A DNA stretch of 64,000 nucleotides from Atopobiaceae bacterium (GCA_902834555.1 CADFJN010000001.1:62001-126000); one strand, 5' to 3'. Counted from the first letter of the stretch, positions 1-11,095 are shown. Notes: generated by a model from the letters alone, not told the origin. A program made the numbers and translations.

Positions 1-1
1 G

Positions 2-538
2 CTCATCCGAGGCACAGACGAGCTCTCTGGCCTGGACATCATGATTGACGACACCCCTGGCACCACGGTCACCGAGATTCGCGCCAAGGCCCGCCGCATG
101 CTCCACGGCAAGAAGCTGGGCCTTGTTGTGGTGGACTACCTGCAGCTCCTCTCGCCGCCTGCCGGCATGCGCCGTGCGGACAGCCGTGCCACAGAGGTCT
201 CGGAGATGTCGCGAGGCATCAAGATCATGGCCAAGGACCTCGAGTGTCCCGTCATCGCGCTGTCGCAGCTCTCTCGTCGCGTGACCGAGCGCACCGGCAA
301 GCGCCCCGAGCTCTCGGACCTGCGCGAGTCCGGCGCCATCGAGCAGGACGCCGACATCGTCATCCTTCTCGACCGCTCCATGGACGAGGAGGAGGCCGCC
401 CGAGACGACCGTCCGGACATGGGCGTCACCAACTTCATCATCGCGAAGAACCGCTCCGGCGCGCTTGGCGACGTGCCCCTCACCTTTGTGGGCAACAAGA
501 CAAAGTTCCTCGAAGTCACGACGCACTACGACGACTAG
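2..538 (+). CDS. dnaB: Replicative DNA helicase DnaB, C-terminal part (5' end outside window)
   Basis: The window opens inside this gene; the reading frame is open from base 2 to a TAG at 536-538. The visible ~178 residues are the RecA-like ATPase domain of DnaB: a Walker B strand (VVVDYLQLL), the SRGIK segment, the ALSQLSR motif and the RESGAIEQDAD motif that follow it in hexameric helicases, then IAKNRSG near the end. In this family the protein unwinds DNA ahead of the fork. It stands upstream of purA, a common neighbourhood in Gram-positive genomes. Only the end of the gene is seen, so total length and any N-terminal domain cannot be judged. Confidence 0.95.
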   Translation, partial: LIRGTDELSGLDIMIDDTPGTTVTEIRAKARRMLHGKKLGLVVVDYLQLLSPPAGMRRADSRATEVSEMSRGIKIMAKDLECPVIALSQLSRRVTERTGKRPELSDLRESGAIEQDADIVILLDRSMDEEEAARDDRPDMGVTNFIIAKNRSGALGDVPLTFVGNKTKFLEVTTHYDD

Positions 539-667
539 CGTGCCGCGTCATTCTCGCCAGCCACGCTCAGTGCTGCTCTGCGCTGTTGCCACACCGAAAA
601 ACTTGTTATGGCTGTGGGATGTTTCCGCACGTCTCGGCACAGCTCCCGATAACCGCTGGCCATGCCG

Positions 668-673
668 TATACT
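668..673 (+). promoter_or_regulatory. Candidate -10 element (TATACT) for purA
   Basis: TATACT lies 70 bases upstream of the purA start in the 205-base dnaB-purA gap. No good -35 hexamer is found 17 bases upstream (CCCGAT). The same TATACT box precedes purE and metA, which supports it. The gap also carries TTCTCGCC at 551-558. No hairpin terminator for dnaB was seen. Confidence 0.4.
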
Positions 674-743
674 GGCTTGGTTAGGGGCACCGTGCGACAG
701 GCGCCGGCAGCCCGGCTTATCACACTCTTTTTGAGGGGGAGCA

Positions 744-2024
744 ATGCCTGCATCAGTTCTCGTGGGTACGCAGTGGGGCGACGAGGGCAAGGGTAAGGTG
801 ACAGACCTCATCTCCGGCGACTTTGACGTTGTCTGCCGCTACGCCGGCGGAGCCAACGCGGGCCACACCGTCATTGCCGGTGGCCACAAGCTCGCCCTTC
901 ACCAGGTGCCCTCTGGCGTCATGTACAAGGGCGTCTATCCCGTGATTGGCAACGGCTGCATCGTCGACCCCGAGGTTCTTCTTGGTGAGATTGACACGCT
1001 GGAGGGCCAGGGTATCTCTTGCAAGGACCTCAAGATCTCTGGCAACGCCCATATCGTGATGCCCTACCACAAGGACCTTGACGGCGCGCACGAGAAGAAG
1101 CTTGGCAAGAACCTCATCGGTACCACCAAGCGTGGCGTTGGCCCCTGCTACATGGACAAGATGAACCGCACCGGCCTGCGCATCCAGGACATGCTGGACG
1201 AGAAGATCTTCCGCGAGAAGCTTGAGGCCGCGCTGGCCTACACCAACCCCATCCTCGAGAAGGTCTACGAGCTTCCCACCTACACCGTGGACCAGATTTG
1301 CGAGACCTACCTGCCCTACGCCGAGCGCATCCGCCCGTACATCGTGGAGAGCTCGCTGTTCTTGAACGAGCAGCTTGAGGCCGGCAAGAACATCCTCTTC
1401 GAGGGCGCGCAGGCCACCATGCTCGACATTGACCACGGCACCTACCCCTTTGTGACCTCCTCCAACTGCACCGCCGGCGGTGCAGTGACGGGCTCGGGCG
1501 TTGGCCCCACCCGCATCGACCGCGTGCTGGGCGTTGCCAAGGCCTATCTCACGCGCGTTGGCTCGGGCCCCTTCCCCACGGAGCTCTTCGACGAGGTGGG
1601 CGACAAGCTGGGCGAGGTTGGCCACGAGTACGGCGTGACCACGGGCCGCAAGCGTCGCTGCGGCTGGTATGACGCCGTGGTCGTGAACTACGCAGCCCGT
1701 GTGAACGGCCTCACGGACCTGGCCATCACCAAGCTCGACGTCCTGGGCTGCCTGGACGAGATTAAGGTCTGTGTTGCCTACGAGTGCGATGGCAAGCGCT
1801 ACACCACCGTCCCTGAGCACCAGTCCGTCTTCTATCACGCCAAGCCCGTCTACGAGACTCTGCCCGGCTGGAAGTGCGATATCTCCGGCGTGCGCAACTT
1901 CTACCAGCTCCCACGCGAGGCCAAGGACTACATCGACTTCCTCGAGCAGCTGGCTGGCGTGCGCGTCTCCATCATCACGGTGGGGCCGGACCGCGAGCAG
2001 ACGATTAACCGTTACTGGGACTAA
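744..2024 (+). CDS. purA: Adenylosuccinate synthetase
   Basis: 426 residues, the usual length. It joins IMP and aspartate using GTP to give adenylosuccinate, the first step from IMP to AMP, in the cytosol. The N-terminus carries the family P-loop-like stretch GTQWGDEGKGK with its catalytic Asp, followed by GGANAGHT with the catalytic His. The GTP-specificity motif TKLDVL and the substrate loop TTGRKRRCGW are also present. ATG at 744 follows GAGGGGGA at 733-740. It is the first of six purine genes in the first 12 kb; purB, purC, purH, purL, purQ and purS are not in this window. Confidence 0.98.
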   Translation: MPASVLVGTQWGDEGKGKVTDLISGDFDVVCRYAGGANAGHTVIAGGHKLALHQVPSGVMYKGVYPVIGNGCIVDPEVLLGEIDTLEGQGISCKDLKISGNAHIVMPYHKDLDGAHEKKLGKNLIGTTKRGVGPCYMDKMNRTGLRIQDMLDEKIFREKLEAALAYTNPILEKVYELPTYTVDQICETYLPYAERIRPYIVESSLFLNEQLEAGKNILFEGAQATMLDIDHGTYPFVTSSNCTAGGAVTGSGVGPTRIDRVLGVAKAYLTRVGSGPFPTELFDEVGDKLGEVGHEYGVTTGRKRRCGWYDAVVVNYAARVNGLTDLAITKLDVLGCLDEIKVCVAYECDGKRYTTVPEHQSVFYHAKPVYETLPGWKCDISGVRNFYQLPREAKDYIDFLEQLAGVRVSIITVGPDREQTINRYWD

Positions 2025-2089
2025 GTGACGCGCCGACGCGCCTGGGGCATCCGGGCGCGTCATGCTGTTGCGAGAACAAGGGAGGACAC

Positions 2090-3385
2090 GTGGGCGATTC
2101 TAAGGTCGATATTCTTCTCCTGGGTGCGGGTGGGCGTGAGCATGCGCTTCTCGCCAAGCTCGCCGAGTCGCCGCGTGCGGGCAAGCTCTGGGTTGCGCCT
2201 GGTAACGGCGGCATGGACGCCATTGCCCAGGTTGCCGCAATCGACCAGGAGTCACCCGTAGAAGTGGCCAACTTTGCCCGCGAGAACGCCGTTGACCTCG
2301 TGGTTATTGGCCCTGAGGCCCCGCTTGTGGACGGCGTTGCAGACGCCGTGCGCTCGGCTGGCATCGCGTGCTTTGGACCAAATGCCTCCGCAGCGCGCAT
2401 GGAGGGCTCCAAGAAGTTCGCAAAGCAGGTCATGGCTCGCGCCGGCGTGCCTACTGCGGCCTGGCGCTCCTTCACTGAGCAGGAGCCCTGCGAGGAGTAC
2501 GTCCGCCGCCTTGATGGTCCCTGCGTGGTGAAGGCCGACACCCTTGCCGCAGGCAAGGGTGTCATCGTTGCCAAGAACGTCGACGAGGCGCTTGCCGGCG
2601 TGCGCGAGTGCTTCTCGGGTCGCTTTGGCGACGCCGGTGCAACGGTGATCGTCGAGGAGACCCTCGACGGTCCCGAGTGCTCCCTTCTCGCACTTACCGA
2701 CGGCACCACGCTCGTGCCTCTGGCTACGGCACAGGACCACAAGCGCGCCCTTGACGGCGACAAGGGTCCCAACACCGGCGGCATGGGCGTCTACTCGCCT
2801 GTTCCCATGGTTACGCCGGAGGAGCACGCCGCCATGGTTGCCATTGAGCAGCGCGTGGTCGACGAGCTCCGTGCCGAGGGCATCACGTACTCCGGGTGCC
2901 TCTACGGTGGCTTCATGCTCACCAAGGATGGCCCCAAGGTCCTCGAGTTCAACGCACGCTTTGGCGACCCCGAGACCCAGGTGGTCCTGCCGCGCATGCA
3001 GGCTGACCTTGTCGACGTCTTTCTCGCCTGCGACAAGGGGACCCTCTCGCCGGACATGATCTCTTGGGATGACGATTGGGCGGTCTCGGTGGTTCTCACC
3101 AGTGCGGGATATCCCGGCAGCTACGAGAAGGGCAAGGTCATCTCGGGCATCGAGCGTGCGGAGGCGCTGGATGGCGTCACCGTCTATCACGCCGGAACCG
3201 CCATCGACGCCAACGGACAGCTGGTCACCGCTGGCGGGCGCGTGCTCGATGTGACGGCCGTGGCACCTACCTTCGAGGAGGCCCGCCGCCAGGCGTACGC
3301 CGCATGCGAGCTTATCGACTTTGAGGGCAAGACCATGCGCCACGACATTGGTGCCAAGGCGGTTCTTCCCCGCAACAACGGGTAG
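2090..3385 (+). CDS. purD: Phosphoribosylamine--glycine ligase (GARS)
   Basis: 431 residues, full length, ATP-grasp fold. It ligates glycine to phosphoribosylamine in step two of de novo purine synthesis. Visible motifs are the N-terminal GAGGREHAL, the ATP-grasp lysine strand VVKADTLAAGKG, the family signature NTGGMG (in GDKGPNTGGMGVYSP) and FNARFGDPE, which holds metal and phosphate ligands. The start is GTG at 2090, chosen because GGGAGG lies at 2080-2085 and the protein begins at the expected MGDSKVDILLLG. It follows purA by 65 bases and is probably co-transcribed with it. Confidence 0.97.
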   Translation: MGDSKVDILLLGAGGREHALLAKLAESPRAGKLWVAPGNGGMDAIAQVAAIDQESPVEVANFARENAVDLVVIGPEAPLVDGVADAVRSAGIACFGPNASAARMEGSKKFAKQVMARAGVPTAAWRSFTEQEPCEEYVRRLDGPCVVKADTLAAGKGVIVAKNVDEALAGVRECFSGRFGDAGATVIVEETLDGPECSLLALTDGTTLVPLATAQDHKRALDGDKGPNTGGMGVYSPVPMVTPEEHAAMVAIEQRVVDELRAEGITYSGCLYGGFMLTKDGPKVLEFNARFGDPETQVVLPRMQADLVDVFLACDKGTLSPDMISWDDDWAVSVVLTSAGYPGSYEKGKVISGIERAEALDGVTVYHAGTAIDANGQLVTAGGRVLDVTAVAPTFEEARRQAYAACELIDFEGKTMRHDIGAKAVLPRNNG

Positions 3386-3437
3386 CGCGGGCGCGCTCAC
3401 GCAACGCGGCAGACGACGTATTTGGAGGCATGGAGCG

Positions 3438-4292
3438 GTGGCACGGGTGCAGGACACGGACGACGAGATGGACGAGGAGTACTCCTATGAGGGGTCGCCT
3501 GCAGACGATTCACAGATTCGTCCGCAGTACGTTGAGGCGGTTCCCACGATGGACGACCTCCGCTCGGCGACTGCGGACATGCGCTCGATGGCCGATGATC
3601 TTACCTTTGACGGTGACCGCTCGAGCCAGGACCACGTCTCGGGCGTCCCTCAGGCCCGTGACCTCGTGCTGGGAGAGGACGATCCTCGCGATGCCAGCCT
3701 GGAAGAGCATCCTGTCTCTGAGGACGTGGCTTGGACCGGCCGCATCTTTAACGTGAACCGTCTGCGCGTGAAGCTGCCCGACGGCCGCACTGCTGTGCGC
3801 GACGTTGTGCGCCACCCCGGCGCCGTTGCGGTTGTCGCGCTTACGGACGAGGGGCGCATTTGCCTGGTGCGCCAATTCCGTACGGCGCTCGACCGCGTGA
3901 CGGTAGAGATTCCCGCGGGCAAGCTTGACCCCGGTGAGGACCCGCTCGACGCAGCCCACCGCGAACTTGCCGAGGAGACCGGCATGCAAGCCGAGAAGAT
4001 GGCCTATCTCACCACCATTGCCACGTCCGATGGCTTCTGCGACGAGCTTATTCACCTCTACATGGCGACAGGCCTGAGCTACCACCAGTCGAGCCCCGAT
4101 GCCGACGAGTTCATCAACGTTGATCTTGTCGACCTGTCCGAGTTGGTCGACGCGGTACTCGACGGTAGGATTGAGGACGCAAAGACCGTGGTGGGCGCCC
4201 TTATCTGCGATGCCATAGCACATCGACTTACGCCTGGAGAGGCCGCCGGCCCCGTGAACGACCCTGCGGGTGAGGGAGAGCTCGATGGCTAA
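3438..4292 (+). CDS. NUDIX hydrolase, ADP-ribose pyrophosphatase type
   Basis: 284 residues. A complete NUDIX box (G-x5-E-x7-REUxEExGU) is seen around residues 161-183: GKLDPGE then RELAEETGM. The preceding strands (DVVRHPGAVAVVAL, RQFRTA) match ADP-ribose pyrophosphatases, which split ADP-ribose to AMP and ribose 5-phosphate. The first ~90 residues are an acidic, low-complexity extension unusual for the family. The start is taken as GTG 3438, nine bases after GGAGG (3424-3428); an ATG at 3430 is out of frame. Its last 8 bases overlap the next gene, so the two are translationally coupled. The exact substrate is inferred. Confidence 0.85.
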   Translation: MARVQDTDDEMDEEYSYEGSPADDSQIRPQYVEAVPTMDDLRSATADMRSMADDLTFDGDRSSQDHVSGVPQARDLVLGEDDPRDASLEEHPVSEDVAWTGRIFNVNRLRVKLPDGRTAVRDVVRHPGAVAVVALTDEGRICLVRQFRTALDRVTVEIPAGKLDPGEDPLDAAHRELAEETGMQAEKMAYLTTIATSDGFCDELIHLYMATGLSYHQSSPDADEFINVDLVDLSELVDAVLDGRIEDAKTVVGALICDAIAHRLTPGEAAGPVNDPAGEGELDG

Positions 4293-5166
4293 GCCCAATA
4301 ACGAGATGGCCCGCCGCCAGACCAACGCTCTTACCGGTGACGAGGCCGAGAAGCTCTTTGAGACTGTCGACGAGACGGGCCACTCCAACGAGGAGGTTGC
4401 CCGCCGCGAGCGTCGGCGTCGCAAGGAGAAGGGCACCGGCGTCGACGTTGACCCGCTTTCCTCGGAGGACCCCTCCGGCTCCAACGTGGGCAAGGTCATT
4501 GCGAAGACGGCAGTTGGCTTTGTGCTGGTGTTTCTCGTTATTGTTGTAGCTGCGCAGGTGATCTTTGGCGTGGTGCGCCGCTCCAACACAGCGGACCTCG
4601 CTCACGACGTGACGGTTGCCACGGTAGCGTCGGCGCTACGTGGCGGCGTGGAATGGGGCAACGGCTTCACGCAGTTCCCCGAGGACTTCTCGGTGCAGGA
4701 GGCAGACGAGAACACTGGTACCGTCGAGGTTACCGTGATCGACACGACCTCCGAGGACGCGCTCGAGTGCTTTGCCGGCTCTCAGGTACAGGCCTCGGCC
4801 TTCTCGGTGAACTGCCTGCTCAACCCCAACATCAACACCGTGATCTACCACGTTAACGTGCACATGGACGAGAACGGCAAGTTCAAGACGGCCCAACTCT
4901 TTGGGTTCCTCAAGCCTACGGGCGACGTGACCTCGTTCATCACGTTCGTGTGGTCCAAGACGCAGAGTTCCACGGGCGTCAACTTCAACTGCAGCATCAC
5001 GGGTGTGGATGAGACGCTCGAGGAAGAGCTGCGCGACCAGGTCACCACGTCGTTTACGCCGGTTGCGATCTTGAATGACCTTTCGGGTAGCAGCTCGACC
5101 GAGAGCGAAGCCCCGGCGAGCAGCAGCGATTCGGCAGGCAGCGGGTCTGGCACCGGCGCAAAGTAG
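4285..5166 (+). CDS. Conserved single-pass membrane protein, function unknown
   Basis: 293 residues. The first ~70 are charged and predicted cytoplasmic (many Arg, Lys, Glu). One strong membrane helix follows at about residues 73-97 (VGFVLVFLVIVVAAQVIFGV), and then an outside domain of ~170 residues with two cysteines. The tail is rich in Ser, Ala and Gly. ATG 4285 is preferred over an upstream in-frame GTG because GGGAGAG (4274-4280) sits correctly. It overlaps the NUDIX gene by 8 bases. I do not recognise the family; the layout suggests a membrane-anchored exported domain. Confidence 0.7.
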   Translation: MAKPNNEMARRQTNALTGDEAEKLFETVDETGHSNEEVARRERRRRKEKGTGVDVDPLSSEDPSGSNVGKVIAKTAVGFVLVFLVIVVAAQVIFGVVRRSNTADLAHDVTVATVASALRGGVEWGNGFTQFPEDFSVQEADENTGTVEVTVIDTTSEDALECFAGSQVQASAFSVNCLLNPNINTVIYHVNVHMDENGKFKTAQLFGFLKPTGDVTSFITFVWSKTQSSTGVNFNCSITGVDETLEEELRDQVTTSFTPVAILNDLSGSSSTESEAPASSSDSAGSGSGTGAK

Positions 5167-5227
5167 TGGGTGCGGGGGCACGCCTTGGCGTGAAGAGGCG
5201 TTGCTGCTCTGCTCGGCTAGCCGGCTC

Positions 5228-5308
5228 TAATCGATCGAATTATGCAGTGTAACGACAAAGCTGCAGATTTCGATTGGTTAGCTGACCTTAAACGATCGAT
5301 TTTGCAGT
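5228..5308. repeat. Cluster of three related ~21-bp sites, middle one inverted
   Basis: Copy 1 (5228-5248) and copy 2 (5289-5308) read TAAWCGATCGAWTT then TGCAGT. Between them, 5260-5280 carries the same site in the opposite orientation (16 of 21 positions match copy 1 when reverse-complemented). The middle copy can therefore pair with either flank. They lie in the 244-base gap between two converging genes, in locally AT-rich DNA. No terminator-like T tract was seen. Confidence 0.6.
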
Positions 5309-5410
5309 CGAGAGACCCGTACCGCCAGCAACAGGCGAGACGCCCGCGACCTCGCCGCACCGCACATGCCGCCGCCGCTTCCGCCCGCGCCGTCGTCGTC
5401 CCAGGGCGCA

Positions 5411-6280
5411 CTACCCCACAAGCGCGGTGACCTGTCCCAGCAGGCTCTCGAACGAGACCCCGCGAACCTCGTTGTCCGGCTGCAGCCGCGTGACTCTCAT
5501 AGCGTCTCGCACGAAGTCCGTGGCAAACGCCACCGCGTCGTACACGCTGCGCCCGCACATCACGGCTCCGGTAAGCGTGGAGGCAAACAGGTCCCCCGTC
5601 CCGTGCGTCATGAACGGCAACTTCTCGCCCACAACCTCCACCAGGTCGAGCTTCTCGCCAGCCACGTAATTTCTGATGAGCCCATCGCCGCGCACCACGC
5701 CCTTCACTACAACGAGATGCGCACCCATGTCCACCAGCTGCGCAACGTAGCGCTCAACCTCTTCCTCAGAAAGGTCCTGCCCGTGGTACGGCATACCGGT
5801 GAGCAGGTGCGCCTCGGTGAGGTTGGGGGTGAGAATGTCTGCCCCGGCAACCAGCTCGCGCATCTTCTCGCACAGCTCAACCGTATACGTGGGGTACATC
5901 TTCCCGCCATCGCCCATCACCGGGTCAACCACGCGCAAAGCTGCCGGGTGTTCGCGGTACAGCCGCTGAATGGTGCCCACCTGCGCCGCAGATCCCAGAA
6001 ACCCAGAGTAGATTGCATCAAGCTCGATGCCCTCCTTAGCCCAAGCGTCAAGGTAGTCACCTAGGATTGGTGTCGTATCGTGCATAAAGTATGTAGGAAA
6101 CTTTGTGTGCGCCGAGAAGAGCGAGGTGGGAACCGGGCACACGTCGCATCCTGCTGCGGAGAGCACGGGGATGGCAATCCCCAACGAGCACTTACCGTAT
6201 CCGCACAGGTCGTGTACCGCAGCGACGCGCGGAATGTACGCACCTTCTCGTTTGTAAAGAACAAGACTCCTTGCGTCCAT
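5411..6280 (-). CDS. pdxY: Pyridoxamine kinase (PdxY/PdxK-type ribokinase family)
   Basis: 289 residues. The N-terminal VAAVHDLCGYGKCSLGIAIP followed by CPVPTSLFSAHT is typical of pyridoxal/pyridoxamine kinases of the ribokinase superfamily. The middle has VVDPVMGDGG and TPNLTEAHLLTG; the anion-hole region THGTGDLFAS with catalytic Asp sits near residue 230. It would phosphorylate B6 vitamers for PLP salvage. Start codon at 6280 (minus) is preceded by GAAAGG. The frame stays open far upstream on this strand, but that part is antisense to purE and yqeY and is not coding. It stands alone on the minus strand, divergent from purE. Confidence 0.88.
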   Translation of the reverse strand: MDARSLVLYKREGAYIPRVAAVHDLCGYGKCSLGIAIPVLSAAGCDVCPVPTSLFSAHTKFPTYFMHDTTPILGDYLDAWAKEGIELDAIYSGFLGSAAQVGTIQRLYREHPAALRVVDPVMGDGGKMYPTYTVELCEKMRELVAGADILTPNLTEAHLLTGMPYHGQDLSEEEVERYVAQLVDMGAHLVVVKGVVRGDGLIRNYVAGEKLDLVEVVGEKLPFMTHGTGDLFASTLTGAVMCGRSVYDAVAFATDFVRDAMRVTRLQPDNEVRGVSFESLLGQVTALVG

Positions 6281-6393
6281 GCGGTACCTTTCGGGTCGTA
6301 ATTGGCTCGCGTCGCCTGCCGTGGCGTCTGCCGCGTCTCTGTTGCTGTTGGTTAATGATAGGCCCTTCGCGTCCCGGTACGCCCGGCTCCATC

Positions 6394-6399
6394 TATACT
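6394..6399 (+). promoter_or_regulatory. Candidate -10 element (TATACT) for purE
   Basis: TATACT lies 37 bases before the purE start, followed by GTGATGCG. The same TATACTGTGATG string recurs at 44740-44751 before metA. The -35 position (6371-6376, GTCCCG) is poor. Confidence 0.45.
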
Positions 6400-6436
6400 G
6401 TGATGCGTCTCTGAACCCAAATCCAAAGGGGGTCCT

Positions 6437-6898
6437 ATGGCGGACAAGCCGCTGGTGGGAATCATCATGGGGTCTAAGTCGGACATGCCGGCGATGGAGG
6501 CGTGCACCGCTCAGCTGGATGAGCTGGGCGTTCCGTACGAGCTGGTCATTGCCTCGGCGCACCGCGCGCCGCAGAAGGTCCACGACTGGGCATCCACAGC
6601 AGCGGACCGTGGCCTCAGGGTGATCATTGCCGCTGCAGGTAAGGCTGCCCACCTGGGCGGCGTTGTTGCAGCCTACACGCCGCTGCCAATCGTGGGCGTT
6701 CCCATGAAGACGAGCGATCTGGGCGGCATGGACTCCCTGCTCTCCATGGTGCAGATGCCCTCGGGCGTGCCCGTGGCCTGCGTGGCCATTGGCGGCGCCA
6801 AGAACGCGGCCATCTATGCCACCCAGATCCTGGGGGCCACCATGCCGGAGTACCGCGAGAAGATCGTCCAAATGAAGCAGCAGATGGCAGAGGCGTAG
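6437..6898 (+). CDS. purE: N5-carboxyaminoimidazole ribonucleotide mutase
   Basis: 153 residues, class I PurE. It moves the carboxylate of N5-CAIR to C4, giving CAIR, in de novo purine synthesis. Motifs: VGIIMGSKSD at the N-terminus, SAHRAP with the catalytic His, and AAAGKAAHLGGVVAA. The phosphate loop region is GVPMKTSDLGGMDSLLS. Ribosome binding site AAAGGGGG at 6425-6432. No purK partner is visible beside it. Confidence 0.97.
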   Translation: MADKPLVGIIMGSKSDMPAMEACTAQLDELGVPYELVIASAHRAPQKVHDWASTAADRGLRVIIAAAGKAAHLGGVVAAYTPLPIVGVPMKTSDLGGMDSLLSMVQMPSGVPVACVAIGGAKNAAIYATQILGATMPEYREKIVQMKQQMAEA

Positions 6899-6955
6899 GA
6901 GCTTGCCGTCTGCACGCGGCCGCGCCCACCTCGCGGCCAGGGAGGAAAGCACCAC

Positions 6956-7405
6956 ATGAAGAAGGAAGAGCTGCTCGAGCAGATCAAGCTTGCCATGAAG
7001 GCGCACGACAAGGCGCGCGTCTCCATCCTGCGCCAGGTCAATCAGGCCGTAAAGCAGGTTGAGGTCGACGAGCGCCGCGACGCCACAGAGGCGGATATCA
7101 CCAAGGCGATTAAGAAGCTCCAGAAGGTCACCGCTGAGGAGCTGGACGGTCTGCGCAAGGCTGGTGCCGAGTCCCACGCCGAGCGCATCCAGGAGCTGTC
7201 GACTCAGGCGGATGTCCTTTCTCAGCTGCTGCCGCGCCAGCTTGAGGGCGCCGACCTTGAGAAGCTGGCCGATTCTCTCGTCGCCGAGCTGGGGGCTACG
7301 TCCAAGCGCGACATGGGCAAGGTCATGGGCGCACTCACCAAGGCAACCAACGGCAACTTCGACAAGCCCGCCGCCGCGGCGTACGTGGGGAGTAAGCTCT
7401 CCTAG
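6956..7405 (+). CDS. GatB/YqeY domain protein
   Basis: 149 residues, matching the stand-alone YqeY family: helical N-terminal half (MKKEELLEQIKLAMKAHDK, SILRQVNQAVKQVEVDERR) and the C-terminal helical domain also found at the tail of GatB (QLLPRQLEGADLEKL, KRDMGKVMGALTKATNG). YqeY proteins are thought to bind tRNA-like substrates, but the role of the free form is unsettled. Start ATG 6956 follows GGGAGGAAAG. It is 57 bases after purE and 27 bases before the sortase, so the four genes likely share a transcript. Confidence 0.9.
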   Translation: MKKEELLEQIKLAMKAHDKARVSILRQVNQAVKQVEVDERRDATEADITKAIKKLQKVTAEELDGLRKAGAESHAERIQELSTQADVLSQLLPRQLEGADLEKLADSLVAELGATSKRDMGKVMGALTKATNGNFDKPAAAAYVGSKLS

Positions 7406-7432
7406 TTCGCCTCGACCGAGAAAGGCAGTCAC

Positions 7433-8421
7433 GTGTCAAACAGTCAGGGCAAGCATTTTGGCCAGTCGTCTGAGGGTGAGCCTACGCTGCCGCACGGTAC
7501 CGCTAACGACCAGCGTGCGGCCGGCTTCATTCCCGTGGTCACCGACGATCCGTCGTCCAAGGGCGCGGCAGGCGCAGGCGCTCGTTCCTCTCGCCATGGC
7601 CGCCGCATGAAGAGCGACAACTATCGCGAGACCGATCCCTACGATCTCTCCGGCCGCCGCTCGCGCGATCCGCGCAAGCGGCGCAACCGCATCATCTCTA
7701 CCGTGCTCTTCATTGTGGGCATCGTGCTTATCGTGGCGGCGGCTGGCATGTATGGTTACTCGCAGTGGCAGTACCACGAGCAAGACGTAGAGAACGAGAA
7801 ACTCGCTGCCTACGCCACGGTGGATGACCAGGGCAACCAGCCGCCCGTGGTGGACTGGGCCGGCCTCAAGGCCGTGAACCCCGAGGTCGTTGGTTGGGTC
7901 CAGATTCCCAACACCGTGGTGAGCTTCCCGGTCTACCAGGCGTCGGACAACGACAAGTACCTCCATACCAACGCCGAGGGCAACTATTCGCTGGGCGGCC
8001 AGGTGTTCATGGACTACCAAAACCAGGCGCCCGGCATGGTTGACCAGCAGACCATCATCTACGGCCACCACCTGCGCAACGGCGCCATGTTCAAGCCCAT
8101 TGCCGACATGGACAAGCAAGAGGCCTTCGATTCCGTGAGTACCGTGTGGTACGTCACCGAGGACGCAAACTACGAGCTTGAGCCACTCTTCCTCTACTAT
8201 ACGGACGAGAACGACACCAACGTGCGCGTCTTCGATTGGACCAGCGAGGAGGAGTTCCACTCGTACCTCTCTGGTCTTCTCGCCAAGGCCGTGACCAGCC
8301 GGTCTGACGCCGCAGAGCTAATAGGCAAGACGAGCCACGTGCTTACCCTCTGCACCTGCAACTACATTGATGGCTATGGCCGCACCATCCTGGTGTGCGT
8401 CCCCAAGAGCGAGGTGGCATC

Positions 8422-8425
<4 letters not shown>
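7433..8425 (+). CDS. srtB: Class B sortase
   Basis: 330 residues. A cytoplasmic N-terminal tail of ~75 residues is followed by one membrane helix (about 76-100: STVLFIVGIVLIVAAAGMYG) and then the extracellular sortase domain. Catalytic residues are visible: His in IIYGHHLRNG (about residue 210), Cys in TLCTCNY (about 308) and Arg in GRTILVCV. The order and the WVQIPNT segment fit class B. It would join a sorting-signal protein to the wall or to another pilin; the IPNTG protein at 12643-21246 is the only visible candidate. GTG start at 7433 with GAAAGG upstream. Its last 4 bases overlap the purF start (GTGA), odd for a sortase. Confidence 0.9.
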
Positions 8426-10024
<1,599 letters not shown>

Positions 10025-10035
<11 letters not shown>

Positions 10036-11095
10036 GCCCCAGCACGTCTCGTACGCAGATGCCGGAGTCGACGTGGACGAGGGTGCCCGCGCCGTCGATG
10101 CGATCAAGGCGGCCGTCGCCTCGACCAATCGGCCCGAGGTCATTGGCGGCCTGGGCGGCTTTGGCTCGTGCTTCTCGATGGCCGCGTACAAGGACATGGA
10201 GGACCCGGTGTTGGTCTCGGGCACGGATGGCGTGGGCACCAAGCTCGCTATCGCGCAGCTGCTCAACCGGCACGAGACCGTAGGCGAGGACCTTGTGGCC
10301 ATGTGCGTGGACGACGTGGTGCCCATTGGCGCCGAGCCGCTTTTCTTCTTGGATTACGTTGCCATTGGCAAGCTGCGCGCCGAGCACGTGGCCAAGATTG
10401 TGGGTGGCATTGCCGAGGGTTGCCGCAAGTCCGGCTGCGCGCTGGTTGGCGGCGAGATGGCCGAGCATCCCGGCGTCATGAACCCTAACGACTACGACTT
10501 GGCCGGCTTTGTGGTGGGCGTGGTCGACCGGCCAAAGATGATTGGCCCGCACCTGGTGCACGAGGGCGACGTGATTCTCGGCCTCCCCAGCTCTGGCATC
10601 CACTCCAACGGCTACTCGCTCGTACGCAAGGTTGCCATTGAGGGCAAGACCGTGGAAGAGCTGGAGCGCCCGCTTCCCGAGCTGGGTGGCGAGAGTCTTG
10701 CTGACGCTGTGATGCGTCCCACCACTATCTACGCCGGCGGGCTGGTACGCGCGCTCAAGGCCGGCGTGCCCATCCACGCTATGGCACACATCACCGGCGG
10801 CGGCATCACCGAGAACCTCAATCGTGCGCTGCCCGCAAACGTTGACGCCGTGGTCGACCGCGGCGGCGAGGATGGCCCCGCATGGGACGTGCCGCCGGTC
10901 ATCACGTACATGGTGCGCGCTGCGGGCCTCACGCCCGACGAGGCGTACAAGACCTTCAACATGGGCGTTGGCATGAGCATCATCTGTGGTCGCGACGACG
11001 TGGACGAGGTCTGCGAGGGGCTTGTTGCCCAGGGGTTCTCGCCGTTCGTGATGGGCGAGTGCGTCGCGGGTGAGGGCAAGGTGACCTATCGATGA
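10025..11095 (+). CDS. purM: Phosphoribosylformylglycinamidine cyclo-ligase (AIR synthetase)
   Basis: 356 residues. It closes FGAM to AIR with ATP. Motifs: SYADAGVDVDEG at the N-terminus, GGFGSCFSM, LVSGTDGVGTKLAIA, MCVDDVVPIGAEPLFFLDY, the GGEMAEHPG glycine-rich loop and AHITGGGITENLNRALP. Two ATGs are close together; ATG 10025 is preferred because GGAAGG (10010-10015) is correctly spaced for it, while ATG 10016 directly abuts that site. It overlaps purF by 11 bases and purN by 4, so the three are translationally coupled. Confidence 0.97.

Noticed and set aside
6281..7432. N-terminal extension of the pyridoxamine kinase frame on the minus strand
   Set aside because: It is antisense to purE and yqeY, and the true kinase N-terminus with a ribosome site begins at 6280.
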